A DNA stretch of 64,000 nt from Candidatus Saccharimonadota bacterium (GTDB lineage: Bacteria; Patescibacteriota; Saccharimonadia; Saccharimonadales; Saccharimonadaceae), in contig JAFWLB010000003.1 in assembly GCA_017514025.1 (NCBI GenBank), positions 124,001-188,000 on the forward strand, in the 5' to 3' direction. Of this stretch, positions 49,931 through 59,810 are shown in pieces (position 1 is the stretch's first letter; each line of letters starts with the position of its first letter). Made by a program: the position numbers and the translations under genes. The notes under the pieces are model-generated. The model had not been told where the DNA came from and made no database searches. It was given only the letters and a program-made list of their open reading frames with translations.

Positions 49931-50698
49931 CTAAATCACTTTCCTTTTTGGCTTCAATGCATGTCCCGGCGTCTGCACCGCCCGCAACGGTCGCTTCGGC
50001 GCTGGCGCCTCGTCCAACTTATATATTCCACCTGTCTTCTGGTCATCCACAATTTTACCATGCTTCAAAGTCACTACTCGTTTTTGCAAAGTGTTCACGA
50101 TATTTTCATTATGCGTTGTCACCAAAATCGTCGTGCCAAAATCATTAATCTTTTTCAGCAGTTGAATAATCTCTTCCGTAGTCAACTTATCCAAATTTGC
50201 CGTCGGCTCATCTGCGATCAAGATTTTTGGCTGCCGCGCCACGCTTCTCGCAATCGACACTCGCTGTTGCTGTCCACCCGACAACTGGTGCGGAAACTTT
50301 TTCGCTTGATCCGCCAGATCTACTAGTTCCAAAACTTTCGGCACTGTCCGCCGGATATCCTTTCCGCTCATTCCAGCAATCTCTAGCGCAAACGCCACAT
50401 TTTCGTAAACTGTCCGCCGCGGCAAGAGTTTAAAATCTTGGAATACCACCCCCAACCGCCGCCGATAGCCTGGAATGTGCCGCTTTTTCACATAATCCAA
50501 ATCAATCCCGCCAATAATGATTTTTCCGGAATCTGGGCTTTCCTCTTTAGTAATCATCTTCATCAGGGTCGATTTCCCCGCCCCCGACTTCCCCACCAAA
50601 AACACAAACTCATTCGGCTCAATATGCAAAGACACAGAATCAAGCGCCGGCTCAGTATCACCCGGATATTGTTTCGTCACCGAATCTAAAAGTATCAT
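49931..50698 (-). CDS. ftsE: Cell division ATP-binding protein FtsE
   Basis: A 255-aa ABC ATPase. Walker A is GKSGAGKST, the signature LSGGQQQRVSIARSVA, Walker B KILIADEP and the switch His TTHNENIV. A tail of about 25 residues extends past the usual 225-230 aa. TGTTATAAT ends 6 nt before the ATG (50705-50710), and TTGAGT stands 16 bp upstream of the hexamer, inside the pheT 3' end. Confidence 0.94.
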   Translation of the reverse strand: MILLDSVTKQYPGDTEPALDSVSLHIEPNEFVFLVGKSGAGKSTLMKMITKEESPDSGKIIIGGIDLDYVKKRHIPGYRRRLGVVFQDFKLLPRRTVYENVAFALEIAGMSGKDIRRTVPKVLELVDLADQAKKFPHQLSGGQQQRVSIARSVARQPKILIADEPTANLDKLTTEEIIQLLKKINDFGTTILVTTHNENIVNTLQKRVVTLKHGKIVDDQKTGGIYKLDEAPAPKRPLRAVQTPGHALKPKRKVI

Positions 50699-50704
50699 AC
50701 CCCC

Positions 50705-50732
50705 ATTATAACATAAGTTTTTTAATACTCAA
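50705..50732 (-). promoter_or_regulatory. Leaderless-type promoter of ftsEX
   Basis: TTGAGT (50727-50732), 16 bp, TATAAT (50705-50710) with TG extension, 6 nt to ATG 50698. Confidence 0.7.
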
Positions 50733-53067
50733 TGTGGAAAGTCAAATTTTTCGTTCTTTGCCCCGGCGCTTGGTAAATCACGCCCGGCGTAATTTCAGCT
50801 TCCGGATATTTCACCTGCAATTCCTTCAAAATTTCTACGTAAGTCTTATCTGTTGTCACCGTCACATCTTCTTTCTTCTTTGGACCAAAATCAATTTTCT
50901 TCTCACCTACATTTTTCAAAATTTTCTCTAAATTCACAATTTCAAATCCTGCCACATACGGCGCCAACTTAAATTCATGTTTAACCGAATTCTTAAACTC
51001 CCCCACCACGCCCACGCATTCTCCATTCACGAAAATGTCTGCCGATCGCCTTGATTCAAACGGTTGCCATGCCCCATCATTACATTTCTGTGGCAAAAAC
51101 TCTGGCTTCACATTCAACTCTTTCATTAATTCCGCCACATACAACTTCGCCTTATAAAACGCCGTCTCCGCATTTTTACGTTCCCCCACCACGAAACCCA
51201 ACGAATTCATCTCAGTCGGCACCGGTTCTCCGCCCCACACTTTATTATAGACCTTGTTCATTTCATATAGAGCAAACTTTTCTACCGGTAATTTTTCATT
51301 GAGATATGTTTTTTCTAGCAAACTCGGTACAATCGATTGCCGCACGTATTGCAGCTCCGGCGAAATCGAATTGACAATCTTATACGACTGATCCTTCTTT
51401 TGCCCTGCCTTATCCAAAAGTCGCCCGCTCACAAAACTATAGGTCAAAACTTCATTTGCCCCAAACCTCGCCAAAATTTCCCGAATCCGTTTTTTCAACT
51501 CCCACAGCAAATTCTTTTCCGCCGTCTTATGCAGCGGCAAAGTCACCGGAATATTATCATAGCCCAGCAGCCGTCCCACTTCCTCAATTACATCTTCCTT
51601 GATATGAATATCCGTCCGCCAAGCCGGCACCGCAATCTCAAAACTGCCACGCTTATTTTTTACCTCAAACCCTACATTTTTCAAAGTCTCAACAATCAAA
51701 TTCTCATCATACCCCGTCCCCAGCAGCCCATTTATTTCATCCGTTGTAATTTTTGCAACAATCTCTGCTTTTGGCTGAGGATAAGCATCCGCGATCGTCA
51801 CCACTTTAAACCCTTCAGCCAGCATCTCGGCACAGTTCTCTGCTACGCTTAAAGTCTGATACGGCGGCTGCCCCTTCGTAAACCGCGTAATCGCCTCCGA
51901 AAAAATCCCGTGCGCCATCTGTGTCTTCCGCAAATTATAAAGGCTAAACGTCGCTGACTCCAAAATAATCTTTCGAGTATTTTCGTCAATCGCCGTAGAT
52001 TTCCCGCCCATCGCTCCCGCCAGCGCCACCGGTGTCTCATCTGAACAAATCACAATATCATTTTCGTTCAGCAAAACTTCCTTATCGTCTAGTAAAACCA
52101 ACTTTTCGCCTGCTCGCGCCAACCGTACTACAATCTCCGGCTTTTCCGAACCACCCACCTTAGCAAACTTATCGTAGTCAAACGCATGTAGCGGCTGTCC
52201 AGTAAGTAACATCAAATAATTTGTCGCGTCTACGATCGGATCCACCGGCCGCATCCCTGACTTAGCCAGCATCGTATCCACCCACGTCAAATACTTGTTT
52301 CTAAACTCCCCATGCTTCTCCAACACCACCGCACTATACCGTTGGCAAATACCCGAATCGGCAATATTGAGAAAAAGTTCGGAATGTGCTTTTCGAGGGA
52401 TTTCGGAGGCTGCTACCGAGATGGAGCGCCCGAGCCCCGTAAAGACGGGCGCGAGGGACGCGACCCGAGAAAAGTCACTTCCGAACTTCTCGCCCAATAT
52501 TCCAGCGACTTCGCGAGCAAACCCAATAATCCCAAAACAATCCGGCCGATGCGTCAAAGACTTATTTTCAATTTCCAAAATCAAATCCCTAAGCTCAAAC
52601 ACATCCGCCAGCATTTCTCCCGGCTGCGCTGTCCCCGGCTCGATCTCCACAATTCCGCTATGATCATCACCAAAATCCAACTCATCCGCCCCCGCCAACA
52701 TTCCGCACGACTCATAACCACGCATTTTTCGCTTACCAATCACAAACGGCGCATCCTCATGCACCGATGCCGGCACCACCGCTCCCGGCGCTATCCACAC
52801 CGCAAGCATTCCCTCTCGCACGTTTGGCGCACCGCACACTACCTGCACTAATTCATCCGAACCATTATTAATCTGACACAAAGTCAAATGTGTTTCCGGA
52901 ATCTTCTCGCATTTTTCTACCCGCACTATATATATATTGTCATATTTATGGGTTTCATCTATCACTCCCTCTACTTCCACTAGTCTCGCCCCAATCAATC
53001 GCACCAACTCTTCATCCGTCACGTCAATCTTTACATATTTTTTTAGCCAATTCAACGAAATTCTCAT
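50722..53067 (-). CDS. pheT: Phenylalanyl-tRNA synthetase beta subunit
   Basis: 781 aa. The N-terminal EMAP/tRNA-binding domain has VQVVCGAPNVREGM. The B3/B4 editing region follows (ICQRYSAVVLEKH), then PVDPIVDATNYLMLLTGQPLHAFDYDK, B5 (ITTDEINGLLG), the core domain and a C-terminal anticodon-binding domain. The linker before ICQRY is about 17 residues longer than usual and is encoded by a 139-bp imperfect palindrome. It overlaps pheS by 4 nt. Confidence 0.95.
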   Translation of the reverse strand: MRISLNWLKKYVKIDVTDEELVRLIGARLVEVEGVIDETHKYDNIYIVRVEKCEKIPETHLTLCQINNGSDELVQVVCGAPNVREGMLAVWIAPGAVVPASVHEDAPFVIGKRKMRGYESCGMLAGADELDFGDDHSGIVEIEPGTAQPGEMLADVFELRDLILEIENKSLTHRPDCFGIIGFAREVAGILGEKFGSDFSRVASLAPVFTGLGRSISVAASEIPRKAHSELFLNIADSGICQRYSAVVLEKHGEFRNKYLTWVDTMLAKSGMRPVDPIVDATNYLMLLTGQPLHAFDYDKFAKVGGSEKPEIVVRLARAGEKLVLLDDKEVLLNENDIVICSDETPVALAGAMGGKSTAIDENTRKIILESATFSLYNLRKTQMAHGIFSEAITRFTKGQPPYQTLSVAENCAEMLAEGFKVVTIADAYPQPKAEIVAKITTDEINGLLGTGYDENLIVETLKNVGFEVKNKRGSFEIAVPAWRTDIHIKEDVIEEVGRLLGYDNIPVTLPLHKTAEKNLLWELKKRIREILARFGANEVLTYSFVSGRLLDKAGQKKDQSYKIVNSISPELQYVRQSIVPSLLEKTYLNEKLPVEKFALYEMNKVYNKVWGGEPVPTEMNSLGFVVGERKNAETAFYKAKLYVAELMKELNVKPEFLPQKCNDGAWQPFESRRSADIFVNGECVGVVGEFKNSVKHEFKLAPYVAGFEIVNLEKILKNVGEKKIDFGPKKKEDVTVTTDKTYVEILKELQVKYPEAEITPGVIYQAPGQRTKNLTFHIEY
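52363..52501. repeat. 139-bp in-frame imperfect palindrome inside pheT
   Basis: Outer arms AATATTG/CAATATT (52363-52369 with 52495-52501) enclose AAGTTCGGAA/TTCCGAACTT, CTTTTCGAGGG/CCCGAGAAAAG (approximate) and a GCGCCCG/CGGGCGC centre (52426-52432 with 52446-52452). Arms of about 40 nt match at roughly three quarters of positions. It encodes a Ser/Ala-rich linker. Confidence 0.65.
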
Positions 53068-54026
53068 TGTCCAAACTCCCTCAAGAAATTAAGATTACCA
53101 CTTTCAAAATGTCGCACATCCGAAAGCCCATAACGCAACATCACCAACCGGTCAATTCCCCCACCCCACGCAAATCCATGGTATTCGCTCGGATCAATCC
53201 CCGCCATCCTCAGCACATTCGGATGGATCATCCCGCACCCCAACATCTCCAAAAAGTCACCTTTTTTGCCTCCTAATGATTTCGGTTTTTCAATCATAAA
53301 TTCGAGCGACGGCTCCGTAAACGGAAAATACCCCGGCTGCGTCCGAATATTTAATTTCTGCCCATAATACTTTTCAAAAAACTCCTTCAAAATCCCTAGC
53401 ATCTGTCCCATGTTACATTCTTTAGATACATATACCCCTTCACACTGATAAAAAGTATGCTCGTGCGTCGCATCCACATCTTCGTTACGATAAACTCGCC
53501 CCGGCACCACTACTGCAATTTGCCCGCCTTCGTCCAGACATTTCTTATATTTCTTTAGCACCCGATGTTGCATCGTCGAAGTATGCGCCGGCGGGATTAA
53601 CCCTTCTTCCGTTCGGAAAGTATCATAACCATCTCGCGCCGGATGATCCTTGGCAAAATTCAAAGAATCGAACATATGGAATTCGTCATCTAATTGTCGC
53701 GACTCTTCCACCTCAAACCCCATCAACTGATAAATCTCTGTCACTCGGTCCAGCTCCATCATCAAAGGATGTTTAGAACCTTGCAAAGTCGTATATAATT
53801 CTGGCATCGGCTCATTCACTCCACTCCAAGCCGTCACATCAAGTGGCAAAACCTCCACATCCAAAGCCCTTTTTTCTGCCTCCGTAATCCGCGCCAAAAT
53901 CTCCTGCTTCTGCGCATTCAATTTTCGCCCAAACTTCGCTCGCTTTTCCACTGCCACCTCACGGATTTTTGTTGCTTCCGCGTTTAGCTTTTTTAACTCT
54001 TGTTTTAACTTCTCCAACTCTTGCAT
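53064..54026 (-). CDS. pheS: Phenylalanyl-tRNA synthetase alpha subunit
   Basis: A 320-aa class II core. A coiled-coil N-terminus (1-80) is followed by HPLMMELDRVTEIYQLMGFE, DHPARDGYDTF (motif 2 region), LEFMIEKPKSLGGKKGDFLE and GCGMIHPNVLRMAGID (motif 3). A TATAAT box lies 9 nt before the ATG. It forms the alpha2beta2 enzyme with PheT. Confidence 0.95.
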   Translation of the reverse strand: MQELEKLKQELKKLNAEATKIREVAVEKRAKFGRKLNAQKQEILARITEAEKRALDVEVLPLDVTAWSGVNEPMPELYTTLQGSKHPLMMELDRVTEIYQLMGFEVEESRQLDDEFHMFDSLNFAKDHPARDGYDTFRTEEGLIPPAHTSTMQHRVLKKYKKCLDEGGQIAVVVPGRVYRNEDVDATHEHTFYQCEGVYVSKECNMGQMLGILKEFFEKYYGQKLNIRTQPGYFPFTEPSLEFMIEKPKSLGGKKGDFLEMLGCGMIHPNVLRMAGIDPSEYHGFAWGGGIDRLVMLRYGLSDVRHFESGNLNFLREFGQ

Positions 54027-54036
54027 ATATAATATA

Positions 54037-57000
54037 TTATACTACAAAACTGCGATTTCGCACATCTGCATAAACAATATTCTCCGTCAAGACCATCTCT
54101 CCCTCCATCACATATTCATTGTCAAACGTCACGGCTTTCTTTTCGTTCGGGTCTACTACCCCCTCAAACGCATATCGCTCGCTCGCATCATATTCGTTTA
54201 TATAATTATAATAATCAATAATCGCCAAAGTATCCTCTATCGTTTCTTTTGAAAGTCCCGAGTATCGCGCCAACTGCCCCTCGTATGATTCATCGATCGG
54301 ATTTTCTTTGTAATATTCATCCAAATATTCTGCCACCGCTGACTTTTCAATAATCCCCATCGATTCCGCCAAAGATTGGTCCTCGATAAACCGCTGGTAA
54401 TTCTGTTCTTTTTCTCCCCAACTATCTCCCCCCGCCACACATCTTTGCCCGCTGATGTCATCAATATGTTCAGATGTGCTGACACTACTCATTACGTCCG
54501 CAATATCACCTATAAATGGAATCCCGCCAATTATTGTATCCGCTATGTCATTACCAGTCGAACCAGCGTCATATTTATTCACAATACTCTGATCCACTAC
54601 CCCAAATGGCGACGCTCGCTCATCACAATCTTCCACATAATTCTTAAAATCGTCACCCGAAATCTTTACATTCACCACTTTTTCTTCTTCCTCTTCTTCT
54701 TCCTCGTCACCCTCTGCCGCTAGACGCATACCTCCATCCGTTGTCAAGTCTGCCACCGCCAATTTCACATTGCCCAAATCTTCCTTCGCCACCGTTTTGC
54801 CATCTTCATCCACCAAAGCCACTTCCCCCGCATCAATCAAATAATTGATCACATCTACCGGATCTTTATCTATCGTCCCCATATCTGTCACAATATACGG
54901 ATTACAAAACGCATCGCCAATCGCCCCGATCGAATATAAATATGGACAAGTTTTCTCATATTCTTCCATATTTGGCAAATTGTCCGCAATCTCCGCCGCC
55001 ACTGCCGACGTCTTTGGCGTCAAAGCCACTAGCGACGAATTCACCACCGAATTCGCTGACGTCAGAGTATTCATTAAAGTCCCTGAGCCCACAAATTTCA
55101 TCATCTGCGTCATAATCGACCCCATAAAGGTATTACTCGAGGTCACATCAAACGGACTTAGACTCTGCCGCTCAAACTTGGCATTCTCCGCCACCACTTC
55201 CGCCTGCGTCACCGCAAATCGCTGATACTTGTTAATTGTCGTCAGCGACCCCCCATTCGCTCGGTGCACACTCCCCATATACATCAACCCCCCAGATGCC
55301 AGCGCATTTCCCAGATCTTCACCCCCCAATGTTTCCACTAAATCTCGCTCCAAAGTCGCCGTTAGCCACGGTGTCAATACCGCCAAAATCCCTGACAGCA
55401 CCACCTGAATACCCACCCCCAAACCGATACCGACAGCCGCATCTTTAAATATAGTTCCTAGGCACGCCGTGAAAATACAGACAACCAAATCAATGCCCAT
55501 ATTAGCAATCGCCGCTGCCCCCTTTGCCAGTTGACAATCCCTAAACGAATCCACGCTCGAACCAATACCACCTAGCAACGTATTAGCACTACTCATCAAA
55601 TTAAAGCTCTGTACGCTCGGATCATTCGGATTTACCTTGCCTTTACCATACAGCCCGCCAATCCCCGCCGAATCCATCGCCGTCTTGTTTGTTGTCACTT
55701 CTTTCGTCGTCAATGCGGCAATTGTCCCATCACTCGCCACTCCCGCCGCCGCGCCAGTCGGCTCCAGCACTATATTCTTGTTTTCCACCTTCTCATTCAA
55801 AGTATTAGTTAATTCATGAATCGGTGCATCATCACCATATCCTGCTTTGGTTTTATCTGGTGCCTCCAAATACGCCGTCGTTAAATTAATAATCTGTGAG
55901 GCCTCACTCGCCGCCACTATCAAATTTATCACCCCGATAAAATCCATAATTGCACAACCAATCGCCACTCCGCCCTGAATTTTGCCCTTTGCTTTATTTA
56001 TTTTATCAATAGCCTCGTTCGCTTTTCCCCTTCCGAAACCTAAATTATTCTCTTGTTCATCCGTCTTTACACGTTCGCCCTCATCATCATAGCCAGTCTC
56101 GGTAGTTCGTTTTATCCCACCCCCCTCCACCGATCCAATCCTTTTCCCGATCGTCTCCTTTACCACTTTCAACCCATCACCCCCCGACTTTTCTTTCTTT
56201 TCCTTAAAATTCTGCCACATATTCCGCGTCAATTTATTATTCTTCAAAAAGTTTGAGACATTCGTTCCGTACCAGTTAGCAAACTGCCCCCGCCACGTCA
56301 TTGACCCCGCATTGTAAGCATCAAAAAACTTTACATCGCTCGCGTATATTTTATCAAACGAAACCCCTCCCACCCTACTCGCTGACCCCTCGTCCGCCGT
56401 CACGATCTTGATATTTCCACTTCCGTCATTATATTTCAATACTTTTATACCAGTTCCATTATAATCTTTATCAAACTCGATCCCCTGTCTTTTTAATTGC
56501 TCGTTCTGTTTTTTAGTAATTTTAAAAGTCTCACCAAAAATTGTACCCTTCTTCGGATTTTTTACTCGCCCCGATTCCATCTGTAACTTAAAAAACCTCG
56601 CCGATCTCGCATTTGCCGACACATGCATCGAATTAAACGAATCCTGCATCTGCGCTACCAGCGAAAACGGCTGGAACATCTGCGTCCCCGCCATAATCCC
56701 CCCCACCGCAAAAATCACCATAAAAATCCCCAAAATCGGCCCAGCCTTCCTAAACACACCTTTAAAATTACCTTTTTTCAAATCTTTCGCCGCACTCGCC
56801 AACCGCCCAGCTTTCTCTGTTGTGCTTTCCTTACCTGCATAAAACCCGCTCCGCGCTGCTTGTTCTTCCTCGCGTGCCGCTTCCATTCCGCCCTCCGGTC
56901 GCCATAACCCCCCACTCGCCGCCCCCTCTGCCTCCGACAAGGCTCCTGCCGCTACCCCTTTTGCCTCCTTTTTATCACCACCAATTTTCTCACCCCCACC

Positions 57001-57078
57001 ATTGCCGCCCAAAAAATCTGGCCGAATATCTTTCTGCGCCGACGGAGTTACTGGATCAAACTTTCGTTCATCATCCAT
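54037..57078 (-). CDS. Large multi-pass membrane protein, unknown function
   Basis: 1013 aa. A disordered Gly/Ala/Glu-rich N-terminus (1-105) precedes TM1 (112-133). A large hydrophilic region follows, then hydrophobic segments near 360-390 and 530-580, a region with scattered Cys (CPYLYSIGAIGDAFCNPYI), an acidic run of eight Glu, and a globular C-terminus. I do not recognise the family. Size and topology resemble the large membrane proteins that accompany type IV pili or secretion genes in patescibacterial genomes, but no such genes are here. A TATAAT box lies 11 nt upstream. Confidence 0.75.
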   Translation of the reverse strand: MDDERKFDPVTPSAQKDIRPDFLGGNGGGEKIGGDKKEAKGVAAGALSEAEGAASGGLWRPEGGMEAAREEEQAARSGFYAGKESTTEKAGRLASAAKDLKKGNFKGVFRKAGPILGIFMVIFAVGGIMAGTQMFQPFSLVAQMQDSFNSMHVSANARSARFFKLQMESGRVKNPKKGTIFGETFKITKKQNEQLKRQGIEFDKDYNGTGIKVLKYNDGSGNIKIVTADEGSASRVGGVSFDKIYASDVKFFDAYNAGSMTWRGQFANWYGTNVSNFLKNNKLTRNMWQNFKEKKEKSGGDGLKVVKETIGKRIGSVEGGGIKRTTETGYDDEGERVKTDEQENNLGFGRGKANEAIDKINKAKGKIQGGVAIGCAIMDFIGVINLIVAASEASQIINLTTAYLEAPDKTKAGYGDDAPIHELTNTLNEKVENKNIVLEPTGAAAGVASDGTIAALTTKEVTTNKTAMDSAGIGGLYGKGKVNPNDPSVQSFNLMSSANTLLGGIGSSVDSFRDCQLAKGAAAIANMGIDLVVCIFTACLGTIFKDAAVGIGLGVGIQVVLSGILAVLTPWLTATLERDLVETLGGEDLGNALASGGLMYMGSVHRANGGSLTTINKYQRFAVTQAEVVAENAKFERQSLSPFDVTSSNTFMGSIMTQMMKFVGSGTLMNTLTSANSVVNSSLVALTPKTSAVAAEIADNLPNMEEYEKTCPYLYSIGAIGDAFCNPYIVTDMGTIDKDPVDVINYLIDAGEVALVDEDGKTVAKEDLGNVKLAVADLTTDGGMRLAAEGDEEEEEEEEKVVNVKISGDDFKNYVEDCDERASPFGVVDQSIVNKYDAGSTGNDIADTIIGGIPFIGDIADVMSSVSTSEHIDDISGQRCVAGGDSWGEKEQNYQRFIEDQSLAESMGIIEKSAVAEYLDEYYKENPIDESYEGQLARYSGLSKETIEDTLAIIDYYNYINEYDASERYAFEGVVDPNEKKAVTFDNEYVMEGEMVLTENIVYADVRNRSFVV

Positions 57079-57104
57079 ATATAATATATATTATACCGCT
57101 TACG

Positions 57105-57341
57105 CTAAATAAACACAATCGAGATAATCGACAAAATCGCCAGCACTATCAGCACCAACCAAATCCAACTAAATCGCCCGGTCTTTTTCATATTTTTGAC
57201 ATACTCCGAGTCTTCAGCAAAATCCGGATCTGCATTCCCCTCAATATCGGCTGTCTTCTGTGCCCGTTCCCTGAGATCCGCATCAATTCGCCGCGAGAGC
57301 TCATTTTTTTTAGTATCTTCTTTGTTTACAATTACTCCCAT
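57105..57341 (-). CDS. Small C-tail-anchored membrane protein
   Basis: 78 aa. A charged N-terminus (1-55; KKNELSRRIDADLRERAQKT) precedes one C-terminal transmembrane helix (58-77), giving an N-in tail anchor. AGGAAAA lies upstream of ATG 57341. It lies 26 nt upstream of the 1013-aa gene on the same strand, so the two are probably co-transcribed and may work together. The family is not recognised. Confidence 0.7.
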   Translation of the reverse strand: MGVIVNKEDTKKNELSRRIDADLRERAQKTADIEGNADPDFAEDSEYVKNMKKTGRFSWIWLVLIVLAILSIISIVFI

Positions 57342-57372
57342 AATTTTCCTAAATAAGTTAATAACTTTTTTT

Positions 57373-57399
57373 ATTATATCACAAAAAATATGCTATAAT
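57373..57399. promoter_or_regulatory. Divergent promoters for the tail-anchored protein and the aquaporin-like gene
   Basis: Minus TATAAT (57373-57378) and plus TGCTATAAT (hexamer 57394-57399) share the 86-bp gap. Both genes have Shine-Dalgarno sequences. Confidence 0.6.
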
Positions 57400-57427
57400 A
57401 GGACTAATTATTATTAAAGGAGGAATA

Positions 57428-58348
57428 ATGGCGACCAAAAAGTCGAAATCGTCGAACAAGTCCAAAAAGGACGAATCGACCAAACCCAAAACTGCCGAGA
57501 AGACTGCCAAAAAGACAGAAGTCGAGGCCGTTAAAACCAACGATACAAAGAAAACTACTAGCGAGAAAAAATCTTGCCTAACTGGTTTCTTTGCTAAAAA
57601 ATATGACGAGAAAGAAAGTGTTCTCACCGTTTTCAAAAATCCTAAGTTCTATGGCTCTTTGCTAGGTGAAGTCATCGGCACAATGCTTTTGGCGCTGCTG
57701 ATTTTTGCTTTGTTCTTGATGGGCTTACCCAACATTGCTACCTACGCATTCGCAGTCATCGCACTGCTAATTGCGGTTTACGCTTTCTCGGGCAGCTGTC
57801 TCAACCCTATCATCGCCGTCGGCATGATGGCTTCTCGCCGCATGTCCGTGATTCGCGGCGTTATGTACATCATCGCTGAAATCGTCGGTGCCTGGATCGG
57901 CTGGATGATTTTCAACGGTTTTCACCTTGCTGGTGGCGAAACCGCCTATGACATCCCAGCTGTCACGGCCCTCGCCGAAAACGGTTTCTGGCCTATCGCT
58001 ATGGTTGAGTTGCTTGGTGCAGCCATCATCGCGTTCTTCTTTGCCAGAGCGCTCAAATACAAGCGCAGCGTCTTCACCTTCGGTGCAGTCGTTAGCGGTG
58101 GTCTAATCTTGGCTATTTTGATCGGCTACGTCGTTGCTGCTGCCTTCCTTGGCACCAACAACAGCTTTGTCATGAATCCAGCTATTGCCACCATGTTGCA
58201 AATCTTCCCGCAATCTGGCGAGAACTTTGGCGAAATCCTCGGCGGCATCTGCCAAGCCCTATCGCTCTATGCCATCATCCCGATGGTCGGTGGCGTTATC
58301 GGCTTCTACCTATCAGACTTCGCCGGCAAACTTTCTAGCGAAGACTAG
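57428..58348 (+). CDS. Aquaporin/MIP-family channel, divergent
   Basis: 306 aa. A Lys/Thr-rich cytoplasmic N-terminus (1-62) precedes six hydrophobic segments. The two half-helix motifs are SGSCLNPIIAVG (NPI at 126-128, usual NPA) and SFVMNPAIATML (NPA at 250-252), in the spacing of MIP channels. It conducts water or small solutes. AAAGGAGG precedes ATG 57428. Confidence 0.8.
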   Translation: MATKKSKSSNKSKKDESTKPKTAEKTAKKTEVEAVKTNDTKKTTSEKKSCLTGFFAKKYDEKESVLTVFKNPKFYGSLLGEVIGTMLLALLIFALFLMGLPNIATYAFAVIALLIAVYAFSGSCLNPIIAVGMMASRRMSVIRGVMYIIAEIVGAWIGWMIFNGFHLAGGETAYDIPAVTALAENGFWPIAMVELLGAAIIAFFFARALKYKRSVFTFGAVVSGGLILAILIGYVVAAAFLGTNNSFVMNPAIATMLQIFPQSGENFGEILGGICQALSLYAIIPMVGGVIGFYLSDFAGKLSSED

Positions 58349-58351
58349 CTA

Positions 58352-58382
58352 ATAAAAAATAGCCCCTAGGGGCTATTTTTTA
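58352..58382. terminator. Bidirectional terminator between the channel gene and metG
   Basis: AAAAATAGCCCC pairs with GGGGCTATTTTT around a TA loop. It overlaps the metG stop codon and serves both convergent genes. Confidence 0.9.
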
Positions 58383-59798
58383 TTGTTTCGGGAATAATGG
58401 CATCTTTGGTGGTTCAATTTTGCCAGCAAAAATTTCCGTAATTTTACTAGCCGTTGCTGGCAAAAACGGCTGCAACATCTGGTTTACGACTAGCAAATCC
58501 TTCACCAGACCACTCAAACATTCTCGCAGTTTTTCTGTTTCACCGTTTTTCGCCAACACCCACGGCTTTTCTTCGTCAATCCGTTTGTTCAGTTCCTGTA
58601 CCTTTCCCCACACATAATCAAATGCCTTGGTGTATTCAAATTTGTCCATGAAATCACTATAATCTTTATCTAAATCAGTTTTAAAATCACCTTCAATTTT
58701 TATATCATTTTTTACACACATCGTTGCCAATCTCTGCACCAAATTCCCCAAATCATTAGCTAGCTCTGTTTCGTAAGCCCGCTCAAACTTTTCCCACGTA
58801 AAATCCGAATCAGCAAAAGTATCCACATGGCGCAAAAAGAAATATCGAAACGCGTCTGGTCCATATTTATCAATTACCTCCGCCGGATTTACCACGTTGC
58901 CAATCGACTTGCTCATTTTTTGCCCATCCGCTAGCACCATTCCATGCGACACCAAAACTTTAGGTAATTCCAACCCCAACCCTAATAGCATCGCCGGCCA
59001 AATAATTGCATGAAAACGCAAAATATCTTTCCCTACAAATTGTGCCGCCGCCGGCCACCATACCTGGTAATCATCGGCATCTGGATAGCCTATCACCGTC
59101 AAATAATTCGCCAAAGCATCCATCCATACATACATTACCTGCGATTCATCACCCGGTACCGGCACCCCCCATTCCAACTGAGTTCTCGGTCTAGAAATCG
59201 ACACATCCGGCGAATCAGCCAGCAGTTTCAATATCTCCTTTTTGCGAAACTCCGGCAAAACCAACATCTCATCCGACTCGATCGCTTTTTTAATTTTTTC
59301 CTTAAAATCTGCAATTCTCAAATAATAGTTCTTTTCCGCTAGTTTTTCATACGGTTTTTGATGATCTGGGCAAATCCCCCCATTTTCTTCATATTCTTTG
59401 TCCGTGATAAAGCGTTCACAGCCTGTACAATACCACCCCTCATAGGTGTCCATATATATATGGTCACTCAATCGCCGCCAAATCTCTTGCACCCGTCGCT
59501 CATGTTCTTTATCAGTTGTCCGCACATAATCCGTATACTCCACCCCCAACTTACTGATAAACTTCACAAAACCTTCAGTTTTCAAATTCACAAAATCCTG
59601 TACCGCCACACCCTCATCAATCGCCTTCTGCCAAATTTTACTACCGTGCTCATCCGCTCCAGCCTGCAAACGTACCTCGTCGCCACACATTCTATAATAC
59701 CTAGCACAAACATCGGCCAAGCAATAATCCATTGCATGACCGATGTGTGGCTCTCCGTTCATATACGGAATCGCCGTCGTCACATATTTCTTCGTCAT
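58380..59798 (-). CDS. metG: Methionyl-tRNA synthetase
   Basis: A 472-aa class I enzyme. [15 protein letters not shown] carries [16 protein letters not shown] carries KMSKS, and a partial zinc knuckle CTGCERF...CPDHQ is visible. It lacks the C-terminal tRNA-binding domain of longer forms. A TAAAAT box ends 6 nt before the ATG (59805-59810). Confidence 0.95.
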   Translation of the reverse strand: MTKKYVTTAIPYMNGEPHIGHAMDYCLADVCARYYRMCGDEVRLQAGADEHGSKIWQKAIDEGVAVQDFVNLKTEGFVKFISKLGVEYTDYVRTTDKEHERRVQEIWRRLSDHIYMDTYEGWYCTGCERFITDKEYEENGGICPDHQKPYEKLAEKNYYLRIADFKEKIKKAIESDEMLVLPEFRKKEILKLLADSPDVSISRPRTQLEWGVPVPGDESQVMYVWMDALANYLTVIGYPDADDYQVWWPAAAQFVGKDILRFHAIIWPAMLLGLGLELPKVLVSHGMVLADGQKMSKSIGNVVNPAEVIDKYGPDAFRYFFLRHVDTFADSDFTWEKFERAYETELANDLGNLVQRLATMCVKNDIKIEGDFKTDLDKDYSDFMDKFEYTKAFDYVWGKVQELNKRIDEEKPWVLAKNGETEKLRECLSGLVKDLLVVNQMLQPFLPATASKITEIFAGKIEPPKMPLFPKQ

Positions 59799-59804
59799 GA
59801 AGAT

Positions 59805-59810
59805 ATTTTA
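59805..59810 (-). promoter_or_regulatory. Leaderless-type -10 of metG
   Basis: TAAAAT, 6 nt to ATG 59798. It overlaps the stop region of the upstream gene. Confidence 0.5.
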
